A stretch of 64,000 bases of DNA from Buxus sempervirens (GCA_947561395.2 OX387190.1:27646858-27710857), one strand, 5' to 3'. Counted from the first letter of the stretch, positions 1 to 14,400 are shown. Numbers and translations: made by a program. Notes: generated from the sequence alone by a model not told the origin.

Positions 1-1032
1 TTGGAGTTTTTTGTAGTTTGGCTGATCCATCTCTATTCATTTACCATTCATCTCGTGGTATACTAGTTTTGTTATTTTATGTTGACGACATGTTGCTTAC
101 AGGTTCAAGTTCATCATTCCTGAATCAATTTATTGATGTTCTGCATCAAGAATTTGCAATGAAGGACCTTGGTATCATTCATCATTTTCTTGGGATGGAA
201 ATTACACCTAACTCCGATGGTTTGCATGTATCTCAAACTCACTATGCTCTTACTCTTCTAGACAGGACTCATATGACTGACTGTAAACCTATGAGCACCC
301 CACTGGAAACAAGAACTAGTGATACAATGGATGATACTCCACTTGTCGACCCTAGCTTCTATCGTAGCATTGTAAGGGCACTTCAATACTTAACACTCAC
401 ACGGCCTAATCTTGCATTTAGTGTGAATTTTGTTTCTCAATTTATGCATGCTCCGTGCAATTCCCACCTAAAATTGTTCGCCGCATCTTGCGCTATGTTA
501 AAGGGACGATTCATCTTGGATTACAATTTTACTCACAGTCTTCACTTGATCTCTTTGCTTTTTCTAATGCAGATTGGGCAGGATGTCCCATAACTATGCG
601 TTCCACCACCGGGTACTGCACATTTCTTGGTCACAATCTTCTCTCATGGTGTGCAAAGAAGCAAAATACAGTGTCTCGATCCAGTACGGAAGCCGAATAT
701 CGGTCCATGGCCCATACCTCAGCTGAGCTTACCTGGCTTACTTTCATTCTCCGTGATCTCAGAGTTCCTCTATGATCTCCTCCAATTCTCTTTTGTGATA
801 ATTTGAGTGCACTACACATGACAATTAACCCAGTATTTCATGCCTGAAGCAAACACATCGAATTTGATTATCATTTTGTTTGGGAGCGAGTTGCTCTTGG
901 TCAGCTTGTTACATGGCATGTTTCATCTGTGAATCAACTCGCTGATATCTTTACAAAGGCTCTTCCAAAAGTTAACTTTTATTCACTCCGAAGCAAGTTG
1001 TGTCTCCAACCCCGTCACAACTTGAGGGAGGG
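1..1032 (+). mobile_element. Ty1-copia element, 3' part (reverse transcriptase, RNase H)
   Basis: Translated plus-strand pieces show the copia reverse transcriptase with the YVDDM catalytic motif near 78-95, then a copia RNase H region with ADWAGCP and SRSSTEAEYR near 570-700, then the LADIFTKALP tail near 935-970 that ends copia polyproteins. A purine-rich tract (1022-1032) follows and abuts the LTR. The gag, protease and integrase parts lie outside the window or are lost. It is a fossil with several reading-frame breaks. Lineage within copia is not assigned. Confidence 0.9.
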
Positions 1033-1557
1033 TATTAGCGAATATAATACTCTGAAGGATAAGGAAGAAGAAGGTCACGTTACTTGGAGAGATAAGGTGA
1101 GGACAACACCTCAACACCAACAGACTCAAGGAAGGAATGGTACATCACATCATAAGGAAATCCAACCAAGATCCACCCAACTACTCTTGTGACAATCAAG
1201 AAGACTACCAGCTTGGAAAGCCAACCACGTTCAAGATTCACCCAACTGCTCTTGTGACAATCAAGAAGACTACCAGCTTGGAAAGCCAACCACGTTCAAG
1301 GGAAATCTAGCTGAGATTTCCTCCTCTAGCTCATTTGACAATCAAGATACTACCAGTTTGGAAAATCAATCAAGCTAGCTGTTACAACCAAGGATATTAT
1401 CAGCAATAAAACTAGCCGTTACAATCAAGGATATTTTTAGCATGTAAATAGATTAGGAATTGAATCAATTATGGAAAGATTGTAATTATAAATAAAGATA
1501 TACTCATACTCTCAGACTTACGTTGAGTTGAGACTCTTAAACCATTGTTTTTCTTCT
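1033..1557 (+). repeat. Copia 3' LTR, plus orientation
   Basis: It begins directly after the polypurine tract with TATTAGCGAATATAATACTC and ends near ACCATTGTTTTTCTTCT. The same sequence recurs inverted at 1761-2349, where a tRNA-iMet type primer site follows its end, which fixes the LTR boundary. Two direct copies of a 65-bp unit (starting 1167 and 1232, with CTCTTGTGACAATCAAGAAG in each) lie inside. Confidence 0.85.
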
Positions 1558-1760
1558 GTAGAACACCGTTCCTACTAAAAGCTCAAGCTAATAGTAGGGG
1601 GAGAACTTTTATATGTTTAATATATTCCTTAATACTCCCCCTCACGTGTGGGCCAGACTCACCCATTTTAGGGAGGCCCTACACGTGGAATATTTTTTCT
1701 CAACGGGTGGAGAGAAGGTTTGAACCCAGGACCTAGCATTTGCCTAAGGCTTTGATACCA
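1558..1760 (-). other. Spacer between inverted LTRs, with copia primer-binding site
   Basis: At 1748-1760 the minus strand reads TGGTATCAAAGCC, close to the initiator-methionine tRNA primer site of copia elements (TGGTATCAGAGC). It lies immediately inside the minus LTR. The rest (1558-1747) is the start of that element's internal leader, or another repeat piece. It includes a CCCCCTCACGTG stretch resembling a polypurine tract on the opposite strand. No coding region is seen. Confidence 0.6.
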
Positions 1761-2349
1761 AGAAGAAAAACAATGGTTTAAGAGTCTCAGCTCAACGTAA
1801 GTCTGAGAGTATGAGTATATCTTTATTTATAATTACAATCTTTCCATAATTGATTCAATTCCTAATCTATTTACATGCTAAAAATATCCTTGATTGTAAC
1901 GGCTAGCTTGATTCAATTAATATCCTTGATTGTAACGTCTACCTTGATTGTTGACAATATCCTTGATTGTAACAGCTAGCTTGATTGACTTTCCAAGCTG
2001 GTAGTATCTTGATTGTCACAAGAGCAGTTGGGTCAATCTTGAACGTGGTTGGCTTTCCAAGATGGTAGTCTTCTTGATTGTCACAAGAGCAGTTGGGTCA
2101 ATCTTGAACGTGGTTGGCTTTCCAAGATGGTAGCAATTGGGTGAATCTTGAACGTGGTTGGCTTTCCAAGCTGGTAGTCTTCTTGATTGTCACAAGAGCA
2201 GTTGGGTGGATCTTGGCTGGATTTCCTTAGGATGTGATGTACCATTCCTTCCTTGAGTCTGTTGGTGTTGAGGTGTTTTCCTCACCTTATCTCTCCAAGT
2301 AACGTGACCTTCTTCTTCCTTATCCTTCAGAGTATTATATTCGCTAATA
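1761..2349 (-). repeat. Copia 5' LTR, minus orientation, inverted partner
   Basis: This is the reverse complement of the LTR at 1033-1557 over its whole length. It is somewhat longer because the internal 65-bp unit is present about three times (2000-2220). It ends with CGCTAATA, the mirror of the start of the plus copy. With its primer site at 1748-1760 it is a 5' LTR whose internal region is almost entirely gone. The pair forms an inverted repeat with arms of over 500 bp. Confidence 0.85.
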
Positions 2350-2356
2350 GGATTCC

Positions 2357-2469
2357 GTGAGATGCTGTCATCTAGAGTATCTCACGGTCACTATTTTTTC
2401 ATATGTTATAAATCAACATATGAAAAAAAAAATGACCGTGAGATGTTCCACACGACAGTATCTCATGAC
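2357..2469. repeat. Small hairpin element (MITE-like foldback)
   Basis: The arms are imperfect reverse complements along the whole unit. ATCTCACGGTCA on the left pairs with TGACCGTGAGAT on the right, the centre is CATATGTT-ATAAATC-AACATATG, and the ends pair as GTGAGATGCTGTC with GACAGTATCTCAT. It lies directly beside the copia LTR and about 390 bp before the terpene synthase start codon. No transposase and no clear target duplication were found, so the superfamily is unknown. Confidence 0.6.
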
Positions 2470-2711
2470 CATATCAAGGAGCACTTCAGAGAGGCATGAC
2501 AGACGATTTCATTCCCTCTAAACTATACATAACAAGCAGTTGCTTGCCACATAAGTGAATAAGTAACGTGGAGAGAGAAAATTAAAATATTTCTTTCAAA
2601 GTTCTTTTCAGTGAAGTTGTTTGCAAGCAACTGTATAAAATGTTATTTCTAAGGAAAGTAAATAGATTAATTACCAAAAAAAAAAGGGACGATGTTATTC
2701 CAGGTTCAACT

Positions 2712-2717
2712 CACGTG
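2712..2717. promoter_or_regulatory. G-box CACGTG upstream of terpene synthase
   Basis: A perfect CACGTG palindrome lies about 75 bp before the TATA box. G-boxes are bound by bHLH and bZIP factors, and MYC2 uses them at jasmonate-induced terpene genes. Its use here is inference from position. Confidence 0.35.
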
Positions 2718-2789
2718 TGTTTCAGGTGGAATTCGACATCGTTGTATTTGCTCGAATATCAGTAAAGACTGCGGACCACACCATAGACC

Positions 2790-2797
2790 TATAAAAG
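2790..2797 (+). promoter_or_regulatory. TATA box of terpene synthase
   Basis: TATAAAAG lies 70 bp before the start codon in otherwise AT-moderate sequence, the expected place for a short plant 5' leader. It is the only good TATA motif in the 2480-2860 interval, which otherwise shows nothing recognisable apart from the G-box. Confidence 0.6.
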
Positions 2798-2859
2798 GGC
2801 CACTCCTCCTGAGTTCGAAAACACAAAATAACGCAACATTAATCGAAACGGTTGCATAA

Positions 2860-5209
<2,350 letters not shown>

Positions 5210-5429
5210 AAAAAGTCCATTCTATTTTGCTGTGATGCGTGTGGCGTTTTATGTTGGAGTTAACCACGTAAAGCATATGCTCTCAGGATTTATAAATCAT
5301 GTTAATTGGGTAGATTCTAATTCATTCGAATGAGAGTATTCATGATCATGTGAATGTGTAATAACCTAGAATTTTCATAAGGATAGTTTCGTCCTTTTTT
5401 AATTATTTTGAGTAACCAAATTATTAATG
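5210..5429. other. Downstream of terpene synthase, no gene seen
   Basis: AT-rich sequence following the TPS stop codon, presumably its 3' untranslated region and flank. No open frame, repeat or RNA gene was recognised. Confidence 0.5.
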
Positions 5430-5726
5430 GAATCTAATTTGGATTTGAAGCATCCGAATCCTCATGCTAGTAAAGGAAAGAATTATAATGCATTGGTAAC
5501 ATGCGATTTTCATATGGGAACTCCAGGACATATTACAGATTGTTGTTTGGCTTTAAAGCACGCAATATAGGGTTTGCTGGATAATAATTCTTTATCTTTT
5601 AATTCAGTCACACCCACTCCTCATCCCAATGGCAATAATGGGGTAAGCACATCAAATGCACTATGAGCCATTTTTGCTGAAAGGAGAAGGTTTGATCCTT
5701 CTCAACTCATTGCTCATATTGGATCA
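5430..5726 (+). mobile_element. Relic D: Tat-type Ty3/gypsy gag fragment
   Basis: Translation shows a zinc-finger-like stretch, CDFHMGTPGHITDCC followed by LALKHAI, matching the CDYHMGAPGHPTDKC block of the gag genes in elements A and B. A segment like FDPSQLIA follows, as in A. It is clearly more diverged than A and B, is only about 300 bp, and stops exactly where the LTR of element C begins, so C inserted into it. It is an old fossil with several breaks. Confidence 0.75.
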
Positions 5727-6932
5727 TGAAAAACACGGTTTAGACTCTAACAACAGCTGGGGGGGGGGGGGGGGTGAATAGGTGTAAACAATTGCGGAAT
5801 AAAAATTCTACTAATTAAAGACAAGTCCTTAATTAATAGGCATGCACAAGTCTTGAACAAATAGTAACTAATCACACAGAATTGCAAATAAAATAATGAG
5901 ACAACACAAACAATTTTGGTGACGAAGGGACAACTCTAAGAGAACTCTCAAAGAGAAAAACCCTTCAAGCAATCAGGTGCCACATCAAAATATTCACTAT
6001 AAAAAGACTTATAGACAGTGGTTCAGATGACCCAACACAGACTCTGACTTACAGTGCAAGTATCTGAAGAACTCTTCAGATTTGCAACCTTGCAACAATC
6101 CAGAACTTTGAATATCTTCTTTGTGAAGTGCCAAACAAACTCGCTTAACAACCGTAGGAACTCCCACGAGCAAGCTCTCCAACCCGAAACTCCAAGGTAA
6201 GAGGAGAAGGAAGAGAGGAAGGTTTGATGGCTCAAAGGTAGAAAGGGAAGGAGAAAAAGTTCTCTTCCTCACACACACGATTTAGGGTTCCAAAAAACGT
6301 CTTGAGTAGTCATATTAGAATCCCTAAACGATCCTTATATTGGTTAGAAGAAGATCAAGGAGAATAAGGAAACAAATCAGAAAAGATCAGAATTTTATAA
6401 GTAATTTTACGACTTGAACGTTCGAACGTTCATCGAACGCGGTTCTAACGTTCAGTTCGTAAAACTACTTCACGTCATCTCGTTCGAACGAAAGACTCAC
6501 GTTGTGTTCAATCAATACTAACGTTCGAATGACGGCTCTAACATTAGGTTAAAATATACTAACGTTCGAACGTCAGCTCTAACGTTATTGAATGCAACTC
6601 TCGGGTTTCTCTGTAGACTTTGAACGGTTAAACGGCATGGCTCACGCTCTCAAACGCAACTCTTGGGTTTGTCTGCAAACACTGAATGTTCGAACGCCTC
6701 ATCCCACGCTCTCGAACGCAACTCTTAGCTTTGTTTGCAATTGAATTTTGCACTGATCGTTCGAATGACGCTTCAAACGACTATCTAACGTTCACCATAA
6801 CTTCTTCAATTTGACTCCGACTTATACGCTGTTTGAACCATGACTCCTACAACCTATTCGAAAAAAATTAAACACCTTGAACACTAACTTTTTGACATGG
6901 AATTAAGCCAATCTAAAATATTGATCCTAACA
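5727..6932 (-). repeat. Element C 3' LTR, minus orientation
   Basis: On the minus strand it runs from TGTTAGGATCAATATTTTAG (6932) to CCGTGTTTTTCA (5727), so it has TG...CA ends. A purine tract GCCAAAGGGGGAGTT lies immediately outside (6933-6948 complement), the usual polypurine tract before a 3' LTR. Inside are a run of 16 C (G on the plus strand, 5759-5774) and many TTCGAA-centred palindromes (6415-6780). The lineage is not certain; the CCTATTCACC-plus-C-run ending resembles LTRs of some large plant copia elements. Confidence 0.7.
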
Positions 6933-7702
6933 AACTCCCCCTTTGGCTATTCCGTGACAAAACTAATAAGACTTAACCTAGTTGTTGTGAACCACCAAGC
7001 AACAACCATAACAACAACAAAATAAAAAAATTGACATGACCTCACCCTAATATTATCAAACTCAACCTTATTCACCTGTTCCTGAAACACCAAAGACAAT
7101 AAAATACCAGGTGAAAAGCAAAGAGAATAATAAAAAATAACTAAATAAGAAAATGATAATGCATTAACACAATCCACATCATCCATTATCCAAGAAACAA
7201 AATATCCATTCATCCACCAAAATTATACTTCATGTTCAAAGAAAAATATACATTCAACCATGTCCATCCACACATCCACTGAAAATATATACATCCAGCA
7301 ATTCAAGACAAACAAATACCATCATGTCCAAAAGCAAATATCCAAAAGCAAATACATCCATCCAAAATAAAGATATCCAAGTAAACAAGTACATCAGCTA
7401 AAAGCTACACTACATTCCAAAACACATCTCCCCCCTTTTTGTCACGACTAGACAAAGGGAACAGCATCTCCTCAAGAGTGAGATGGGCCAACATCTCCAT
7501 CACCTCGGCCATCACCTCAACTCTGACCCGGAGCAGCATCAGGTCCTGGATCAACACCACTGCCACCACCACCACCAATGTTGGGACTCCTAGAATCACT
7601 CGGAGCAACAGTGGGGTCTTCTTCATCATCCTCATCAACTTGACTATTAAAATAGTCAATCAGCTCCTTAGAAAGCCTTTGATGCGAGATCTCTAGTCCT
7701 CT
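6933..7702 (-). mobile_element. Element C internal region, distal part
   Basis: Between the C polypurine tract and the insertion site of B. On the minus strand 7500-7690 encodes an acidic and glycine-rich tail (DEDDEEDPTVAPSDS, then GGGGGSG) that follows on from the plant transposon-protein coding stretch on the other side of B at 61200-61900. A second purine tract lies near 7430-7440. The rest is AT-rich with no long coding region. Target duplication CCTCT of element B is 7698-7702. Confidence 0.6.
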
Positions 7703-9512
7703 TGTGAGACATGGGAAAAAAATCATATTCAATGACTTCCTCAATCATCACACGGGATTGGTTAAAAACACAGAATCCCCACCATTCAATTTAGGTGTGA
7801 ATGGACACCAAAATATCAAATAAGCACAAAAGGCAAATTTTAGGGTAAAAATAACCCTCTAAAAAAAAACAACCAGAGATGGGTAAGAGGATTAGGTTAT
7901 GAACAGGGGAAGGTGTTAGGCACCCCTATTCATCCACACAAGGTGGTTGCCAGGCATTGTTCATGTTAAAATAAAGGAAAAAGGCTTGCTATAAAAATCA
8001 CAAAAAATCACAAAAAAGACAAAGATGTATGGTTTTTTCATACGAATAGCCTGATTGATCTAGAACTTTCAAATATGATCATACCATTACTAGGGTTTCA
8101 TGATCAAAACAAAATTGAGATAAAATCAAATAAAACCAAAATAAAGTGAAAAATCCAAAAATCTGGCTTCAAGTTAAATTCTAGAAATCTAGAAAAATAT
8201 GATTTTTATAAAATATTTCAAAATTGAACTTGAACAGTCCAGGACATAGATATAGCCCAAATTTCACATTAAATCAAGAAATCAAAACCAAAAATACCCA
8301 CGTTGATGAAGAACATCAAAAGGGGAGAACTTAGACCGTAGGGTCTTCTCTCAATAATGAAAAACAACTCAAAAACCATATCATGAAACCCTAGAAGTTA
8401 TTTTCAGGCTTCTAGATCCAAATCTATCATATTGATCATGATGGATCCAGGATCTTAGCCTAATATCACAAAAATCACGAAAACAATGCTGTAGATGCAA
8501 AAGTGGTGAAAATCCAAATTTTATAAAAAAAGTGGGGATCTCATGCTATAAACATCATAGACTCATAGGATTAATCCAGATATAAAATAAAATCATTAAA
8601 ACATGATCAGGATATCAAAATTAGTCACATCTCACAAATTAGAGCACATGGGGGTCTACCCTACGGATCCACCTGTTCTCTTTTCCCCTAGCTCTCTCTT
8701 CACGTTTTACAACTAGAGAGGATTCTTGAGGTACTTGGAGATAGGTTTGGTGATACAAACACAATCAGAGGCCTTATTCTAGAAAAAAGAGAAAAAGAGA
8801 TATGGGGTCCTATTCTAGGGATCCACCTGTTCCCCTTTCCCCTAGCTCTCTCTTCACGTTTTACGGCTAGAGAGACTCTTGAGGTACTTAGAGACAAGTT
8901 TAGGAATACAAGATAAAAGATGGTCTGATTCTACAGCAATAGAGAAGATCCTATTATCTCTAGAATTGAAGACAGAAAATAAAAGGGAAAAGGGACTTAC
9001 TTGGATTGAGCAGGCAGAGCAGTAGGGATTCCTCTCTTCTCTTGGAGCTCCTTGGACTTCAAATTTTCGTGGCCTTTTGCTTGAGGAGAGACCCTCTATT
9101 TATAGGCACAGCCAGGGGTATGGTTGGTCCAAGGTTTGGCAAGATAGAGTTTCAGATTGAGTTAAACACAAGGATAATGCCCATCCATGGCCAACAAGGA
9201 TATTTCGAACGAAATAATGAGATAATTCGCTCATCTAAATACATATTGGACTAAAGATAAGGCTCAGAAATCGAGAGAAGAATAAAACTCTCACGAATCT
9301 AATGTGCCCGTAAATGATTTACGGTCCAATGGTGTCCGTATATATATTGCGGGCACTGCGTGTCCGTATATAAAATTCGGACGCGCTTAGCCCGTAGATA
9401 CAATACGGGCAAGGCTTAAATTATTGATTTTCATGCATTTTTGGCCTGTTTTAAATTCCAATTAATGTTTTTATTATTTTCTCATTTTGTAGTGCAATTT
9501 GGGGTGTCTACA
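7703..9512 (-). repeat. Element B 3' LTR (minus orientation)
   Basis: On the plus strand it begins TGTGAGACATGGG and ends GGGGTGTCTACA, the reverse complement of the element A LTR type (TGTAGACACC...TCTCACA). A TATA box (complement of TATTTATA, 9097-9104) and a four-dyad array (9306-9410) mark U3. An imperfect repeat around CGTTTTAC-GCTAGAG, spaced about 150 bp, lies downstream. Confidence 0.93.
9306..9410. promoter_or_regulatory. Dyad array 1 (B 3' LTR U3), four units
   Basis: Four units of GCCCGTA-like arm, 7 nt, TACGGGC-like arm, with 7-nt linkers. Left arms start at 9306, 9334, 9362 and 9390, an exact 28-bp period. Spacer and linker sequences differ while the arms are kept. It lies about 200 bp upstream of the LTR TATA box in the direction of LTR transcription. 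Confidence 0.85.
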
Positions 9513-9861
9513 ACTGCCCCCTTTTTGCTGGTAATTAGAACCAATTACAAGCAGAGAGCAAAAAGACCCACCAATTGCATTTTTTGAGATCTTTGTCTAA
9601 CTAATTGCATTTTGCAAGGATTAAATGGATGATTTTGGGAAAAAGAATTCATTGCGGAAGATTTGCTAAAAGTCCCTAAGCTTAAGGGGCAAATCTTCCT
9701 CTCTCCTCTCACTAAGCACTCGTGGCTATGAAGTGAGATTTGAGACAAAAAATTTTAAACAAAAGTGGGTAAGGTGGCAATCCTTGCAACTTACAACTAA
9801 TATAGACATTAATCTCCTAAAAAGTGTGGAGAAAATAATAAAAAATGCAATTTTCTGCTTC
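9513..9861 (-). other. Element B polypurine tract and short 3' noncoding region
   Basis: The minus strand reads AGCAAAAAGGGGGCAGT directly before the 3' LTR (9513-9529), as expected for plus-strand priming in reverse transcription. The rest of the interval matches the equivalent place in A (41050-41398) and shows no coding region. Confidence 0.75.
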
Positions 9862-9937
9862 GCCCGTATTTTCATTACGGACAGATGATGCCCGTAATTT
9901 GAACATGGGTGAAAGGGACCGTGTTACCTTTACGGAC
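9862..9937. promoter_or_regulatory. Dyad array 2 (upstream of B antisense PMD gene), three units
   Basis: Left arms at 9862, 9890 and 9917 (GCCCGTA, GCCCGTA, GACCGTG) pair with TACGGAC, CATGGGT and TACGGAC across 7-nt spacers. It precedes the leader exon of the plus-strand (antisense to B) PMD gene. No clear TATA box was seen after it. Confidence 0.75.
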
Positions 9938-11477
9938 GTCTGCTATTCGTACTGCTTTTACCGATTTTGGGGTTCTTCTTAACCGCGGCTGCGAACAGTT
10001 CTTCATTTCTGCTCGCACTTCAGCCCTAACTTCTTGCGCCCGTATTCTTCTCTCCGGTCCTCCTTCTTCTTCTTCCAATCTCCGACAGTGCACGACCTCT
10101 TCGCTCTGGCGACCACTGTTCTTCTCCGGCAACGTCTCTCGTTTTCCGGCGACCTTCACCATCTCCGGTGATTTCCAGCGACGGTTCTCTTTCATTGCCG
10201 TGCTCCATTTCTACCACTGCTGAGACTGTTGCTTCAAGCCTCTTCATTGTCAGACCAGTGCATCCTCTCACCTCCTGGGATTTCATTCCAATCATTCATG
10301 GGATATCCACTGTGTGTTAGCTCGAAGGTTCAATTTTCACTTTACAAATTCCTCATTTCGATCTATACAGGTATGTTAACCCATTTAGTTTTCTCCTCGA
10401 CTGAGAATCAATGTTCAAAATCCATGTTTGAATGAATACAATTATATGGGCATGATTTTGATTTACTCTGCTCGATTTACAGAGTTCTCCAACTCCTTAT
10501 CTGAACATGTGCAGTTGGGTGATTTGTGACTCATGAACTAATCTTCTGCCTGTTTCCAGCTGATTTTTATTTTGAAATTCTCCTGCTTCTATTATGACAT
10601 TCCATGCTTGTTTATCTTGATTTGTATGAATCCTCAATTTTGAAGCTTGCTTAGACTGATTTTGGTGCTTTGTCCTCTACAAACATGAATTACCAATTTA
10701 TGTTCACTTCATGCTCAATTTCCTGCATTCTTCAGTTATTGGACTATTGTGCTGCCTTGCTGTGAAATGCTGATTTGGAGCAATCATGTTTTGATTGGTG
10801 CTGTATTTTTCATGATTTTGATGCATGTTAGCAGACTTTTGTATGCTCAATTCCAGCTTCCGGACTGTTGCTTTAGGTTTCTTGAAACTTTGCTTTGATC
10901 ATTGGATGCTAGATGATTGCCCACCCCTGCATTTTTAGAAAACTGATTTTGACCAGCTTGGATCTGTACCAGAGGGGCCGCTAGGCCAATGATTTTGACT
11001 CCCTACTAAACCGATCCTCCATCCAATTGACAACCATGATAGCTTTCTGAATCTATAATTGAATAAACCTAAACTTGATGAGTACTTATGTTACCACAAT
11101 CCCAATACAAGTAGGCTTGAATTTCCGTCCTGAAACCAAAATACAAAAGAGAAGATTAAAATCAATCCTTAACACCTTCATATACATTTTCTTATTTTAT
11201 ATAAAGAGAATATACAAGAAGTCTAAACTTCTTATATATAATTTTTATATATTTTCTTGATTAAAGCAAAGACAAGTAAATATCACAATAAAATTTCTCC
11301 AAACAGAAAATTAAACTCCTTCAGTTGATTTCTGATTTGATTGGGAGTTTCTGAAACATTTTATTCTATTTTCCAGCTTTCTTTTTCCCGCAAATGAATT
11401 AAACTTAGTTAAAATGAAAATCAAGCAATAAAGATTTTAACAAGAATAATTAAATATCTCCCTGATTTGAACCGTAG
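9938..11477 (+). other. Leader exon and leader intron of the antisense PMD gene in B
   Basis: The segment to 10370 is CT-rich, leader-like sequence ending ATCTATACAG followed by GTATGT, a strong donor. The interval 10371-11477 (about 1.1 kb) is AT-rich, ends AACCGTAG directly at the start of the first coding block, and shows nothing coding. The same donor (ACAG|GTATGTT) and acceptor arrangement is present in A, which supports a real spliced leader. Splicing is inferred from sequence only. Confidence 0.6.
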
Positions 11478-14400
11478 ATAGCCCGCCTTCGATCAGCTTT
11501 CAGGGATCCTGCAGATGAGCCTTCCTCCTCAAGGGTTAGACGGGATCATGCTGATGTGGCATCGTCTTCGAGGGGCCGAGAGGGATTCTGATTCTGATAT
11601 TCCAGATCTCCCTTCTAGGGATTCGCGTGAGGCGACTCCAGAGGTATACTCTAATCTTTCTGAAATTTCACATTCCTTCACAAAATGCATCACCCTGATT
11701 CTTTCTCCCTTCCAATTGCTTCTTTAGCCGGTAGTTGAGGCTTCGGGCAGAGACAGGAGCCATAGCAGGCGTCGAGGTGGAGGCAGAGATGGAGGCTATG
11801 ATGAGGGCCGTAGAGGAGGTCGTGGCAGAGATGAGGCCAGGACCAGGGTTGAGGTCCCTGAGGAGGTGGCTTCCTAGATTAGGGATACCGATCTTTTGCA
11901 TGGCTTGAGGACTCATCCCTCAGCGTGTATTAGGGCGGATATCCCTTTGGAGTATCCTATGTCTCATTATAGAGGGAGCTGGGCCAGCTTTATTAAGTTT
12001 ATTGGAGATTGCAGTTCAGCCTTCTGCCGGGAGTTAAGCTTGTATGGCTTTGGCCTCTTCATCACCATTCTGGATGTGCGCCTGGATCGGGCCCTTATTG
12101 TTGCACTACTTGAGGGGTTCTTCCCCGAGACATTGAGCTTCCATTTTCCAGATATCGAGATTGGGATCCGGCCTTCTGACTTCACCCTTATCACCGGGAT
12201 TAGGATGACCGGTGATACTATTCCTGAGATGGTGATGCCGGATGCAGAGGAGATCGCCTCCTATCTTGGATATATTGTGTTGTCTCCGGAGGCATGGGAT
12301 AGAGGGAGAGCGAGACTGTCTCTGACTTGGTTGAGAGAGACTTTTCGGAGGAGGCAGCTTGGCCAACTTGCCACCAGTGATCCAGTTTTTCAATTCGCCT
12401 TCCGCTTCATTTTTCTGTACATGATGGGATCCTGCTTCTTTCCAGAGGACATGACTTCAGTTAGTCCTCATTTTTTGAGCTTATTGGGAGATCTTCATCG
12501 AGCGAGGAGGTATGCCTGGGGCCCGCTCATTTTTGGTACCATTTTGGCCGGCTTGCACCGATCAGTGAGCGGCCTCTCTACTTCCAGAGGAGCTGGAGTT
12601 GGGTGCAGATTCTTCTGGCCCTTCCGGCAGGTGAAATATCTATTTCTCTTCTCTTTCTTTCTCTCTTTTTCTATTCTTTTGATCTTCTTTTCCTTTTTTT
12701 TTTTTTTTTTTTGCAGTTTTTTGCTAGGGTTTATATCCCTTATTTCCGCCCTACCTTTACGATGCCAGAAGAGACATATCCCATGGCTCGTAGATGGTGT
12801 CATGTGGAGCACGACTCTGAAAAGAGTCGTCCTAGGTCTGCCCGGGCCCACCTGGACAGGCTATATCGGTCTGAGGTAAGCTGCTTTAATTCCTCTTCTC
12901 TCTCTCTTTTTTTTTTCTTTTCCTGGATCACATGTCTAATATCCTTTTCTGTTTTTTAAGCTGTTCGTCCCCAGGATGGAGGCCATTCATGAGGTGCTAG
13001 CCCTGCATGCGGCTAGGGATGATGCCTTTGCCCCTAACCAGAGACGTTAGAGATATCAGTTCTTTATTGGTCAGATGGGCAGCATCTGGTATTGCGGCGA
13101 GCGCTTCTTCTATCAACACGTTGGAGAGCCTCGGATTCCTGCCATCCCTCCAGATACTACCCCCTCCTTTCCTCCTATGCCGGTTGATTCTGCCCAGTTC
13201 CTAGATTGGACTAAGGCAGAGACTTTATTGGAGGAGGGTGACTATGATGCCTGGTTCAGGCGATCTTCAGTTGGGTGCCTCATGCCACCCATGCCTGTCC
13301 GTGGCTGAGTCACGGAGATTGGAGGGGTAGTGATTAGAGCTTATGACACGACGGTATGCCTTCTCCTTTTTGATCTTCTATTCTTTATTTTATTTGATCT
13401 TGGCATTTTCTGACACCTTTTCTTCTATTTCAGGAGGCTCAGTTGGCAGAGATCCGGTCTCGGTATTCTAATATAGAACGCCAACGAGATGCTGCTATTG
13501 CCGAGTGGGACGCCCTCTACATTACTATCTCAGACCTCCGAGGACAGCTTGGGGGCGCAGGGCCAGGTGGGCCCTTTTGATGCATAGGAGCAGGCAGGTC
13601 CATCTCATACCCAGGTTAATTCTTTCACCTCTTTCCATTTCTACTTTTATCTCTGTTTATCCTGTTCTAATTAAAATTTCCTTTCTTATTTTCAGGATGA
13701 CACAGCTGGTCCTTCTTCACCTGCTTCATCTGTGCCTATGCATCTTCATGGCGAGGTATTTTCTGTGGCACGGGTGGAGTTCGTGACTTCTCCTAGATCG
13801 GTAGAGGCACCTGTAGCAGAGCCCGAGATCGAGGCTGAGGTTGATCCTACTGCTGTGGATGTGCCAGATTCTGCTCCAGCACCTGAGACTGCTCCTGCTG
13901 CATCCACTAGTGTAGATATAGAGATGAAGTCTGTTGAGGGGGTTGCTGGGGTGGAGCCTATTGAGGAGGCTGTGCGCACCCGATTTCGGTCGCATGACGA
14001 GGTGCATGCGAAGTGATGCTTGCCTCGGGACTGGTTTGGAGTCACCACTGCCTGAGAGGTGCAGGCAAACACAAAAGGGGCACCTATCCGGGCTTACTTA
14101 TTCTGGTCTGCGGCTTATTAGAGTTCTGAGCAAGTTCTCGGTTACGTCTAGGGAAGTCCGAAGACACCCTAGCCCGCCCCGTCAGTTAACGGGTCCCACG
14201 GGTCTCCTTGGTTTTGAGTCAACTTAGTTTTCACCCAATTCCTAAGCCCTCATGCACACTTATTTGGTCTGAGTGGGGACCATTGAGGGTGTGGGTCCCC
14301 TTTTTATTTGATTTTATCTTTTTATCAATTAGTGGAGTGGGTCTGGTATGGGCCCCGTTGGAAGGCCCAGTGGAATCTAGGTTGGGCTTAAGTCAAGCCC

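Noticed and set aside
7439-7696. Plus-strand Thr-rich open frame
   Set aside because: It is the shadow of the minus-strand acidic and Gly-rich tail of the element C protein.
9909-10295. Overlapping open frames on both strands around 9.9-10.3 kb
   Set aside because: The interval matches the leader exon of the antisense PMD gene; A does not keep either frame, so they are chance openings in CT-rich sequence.
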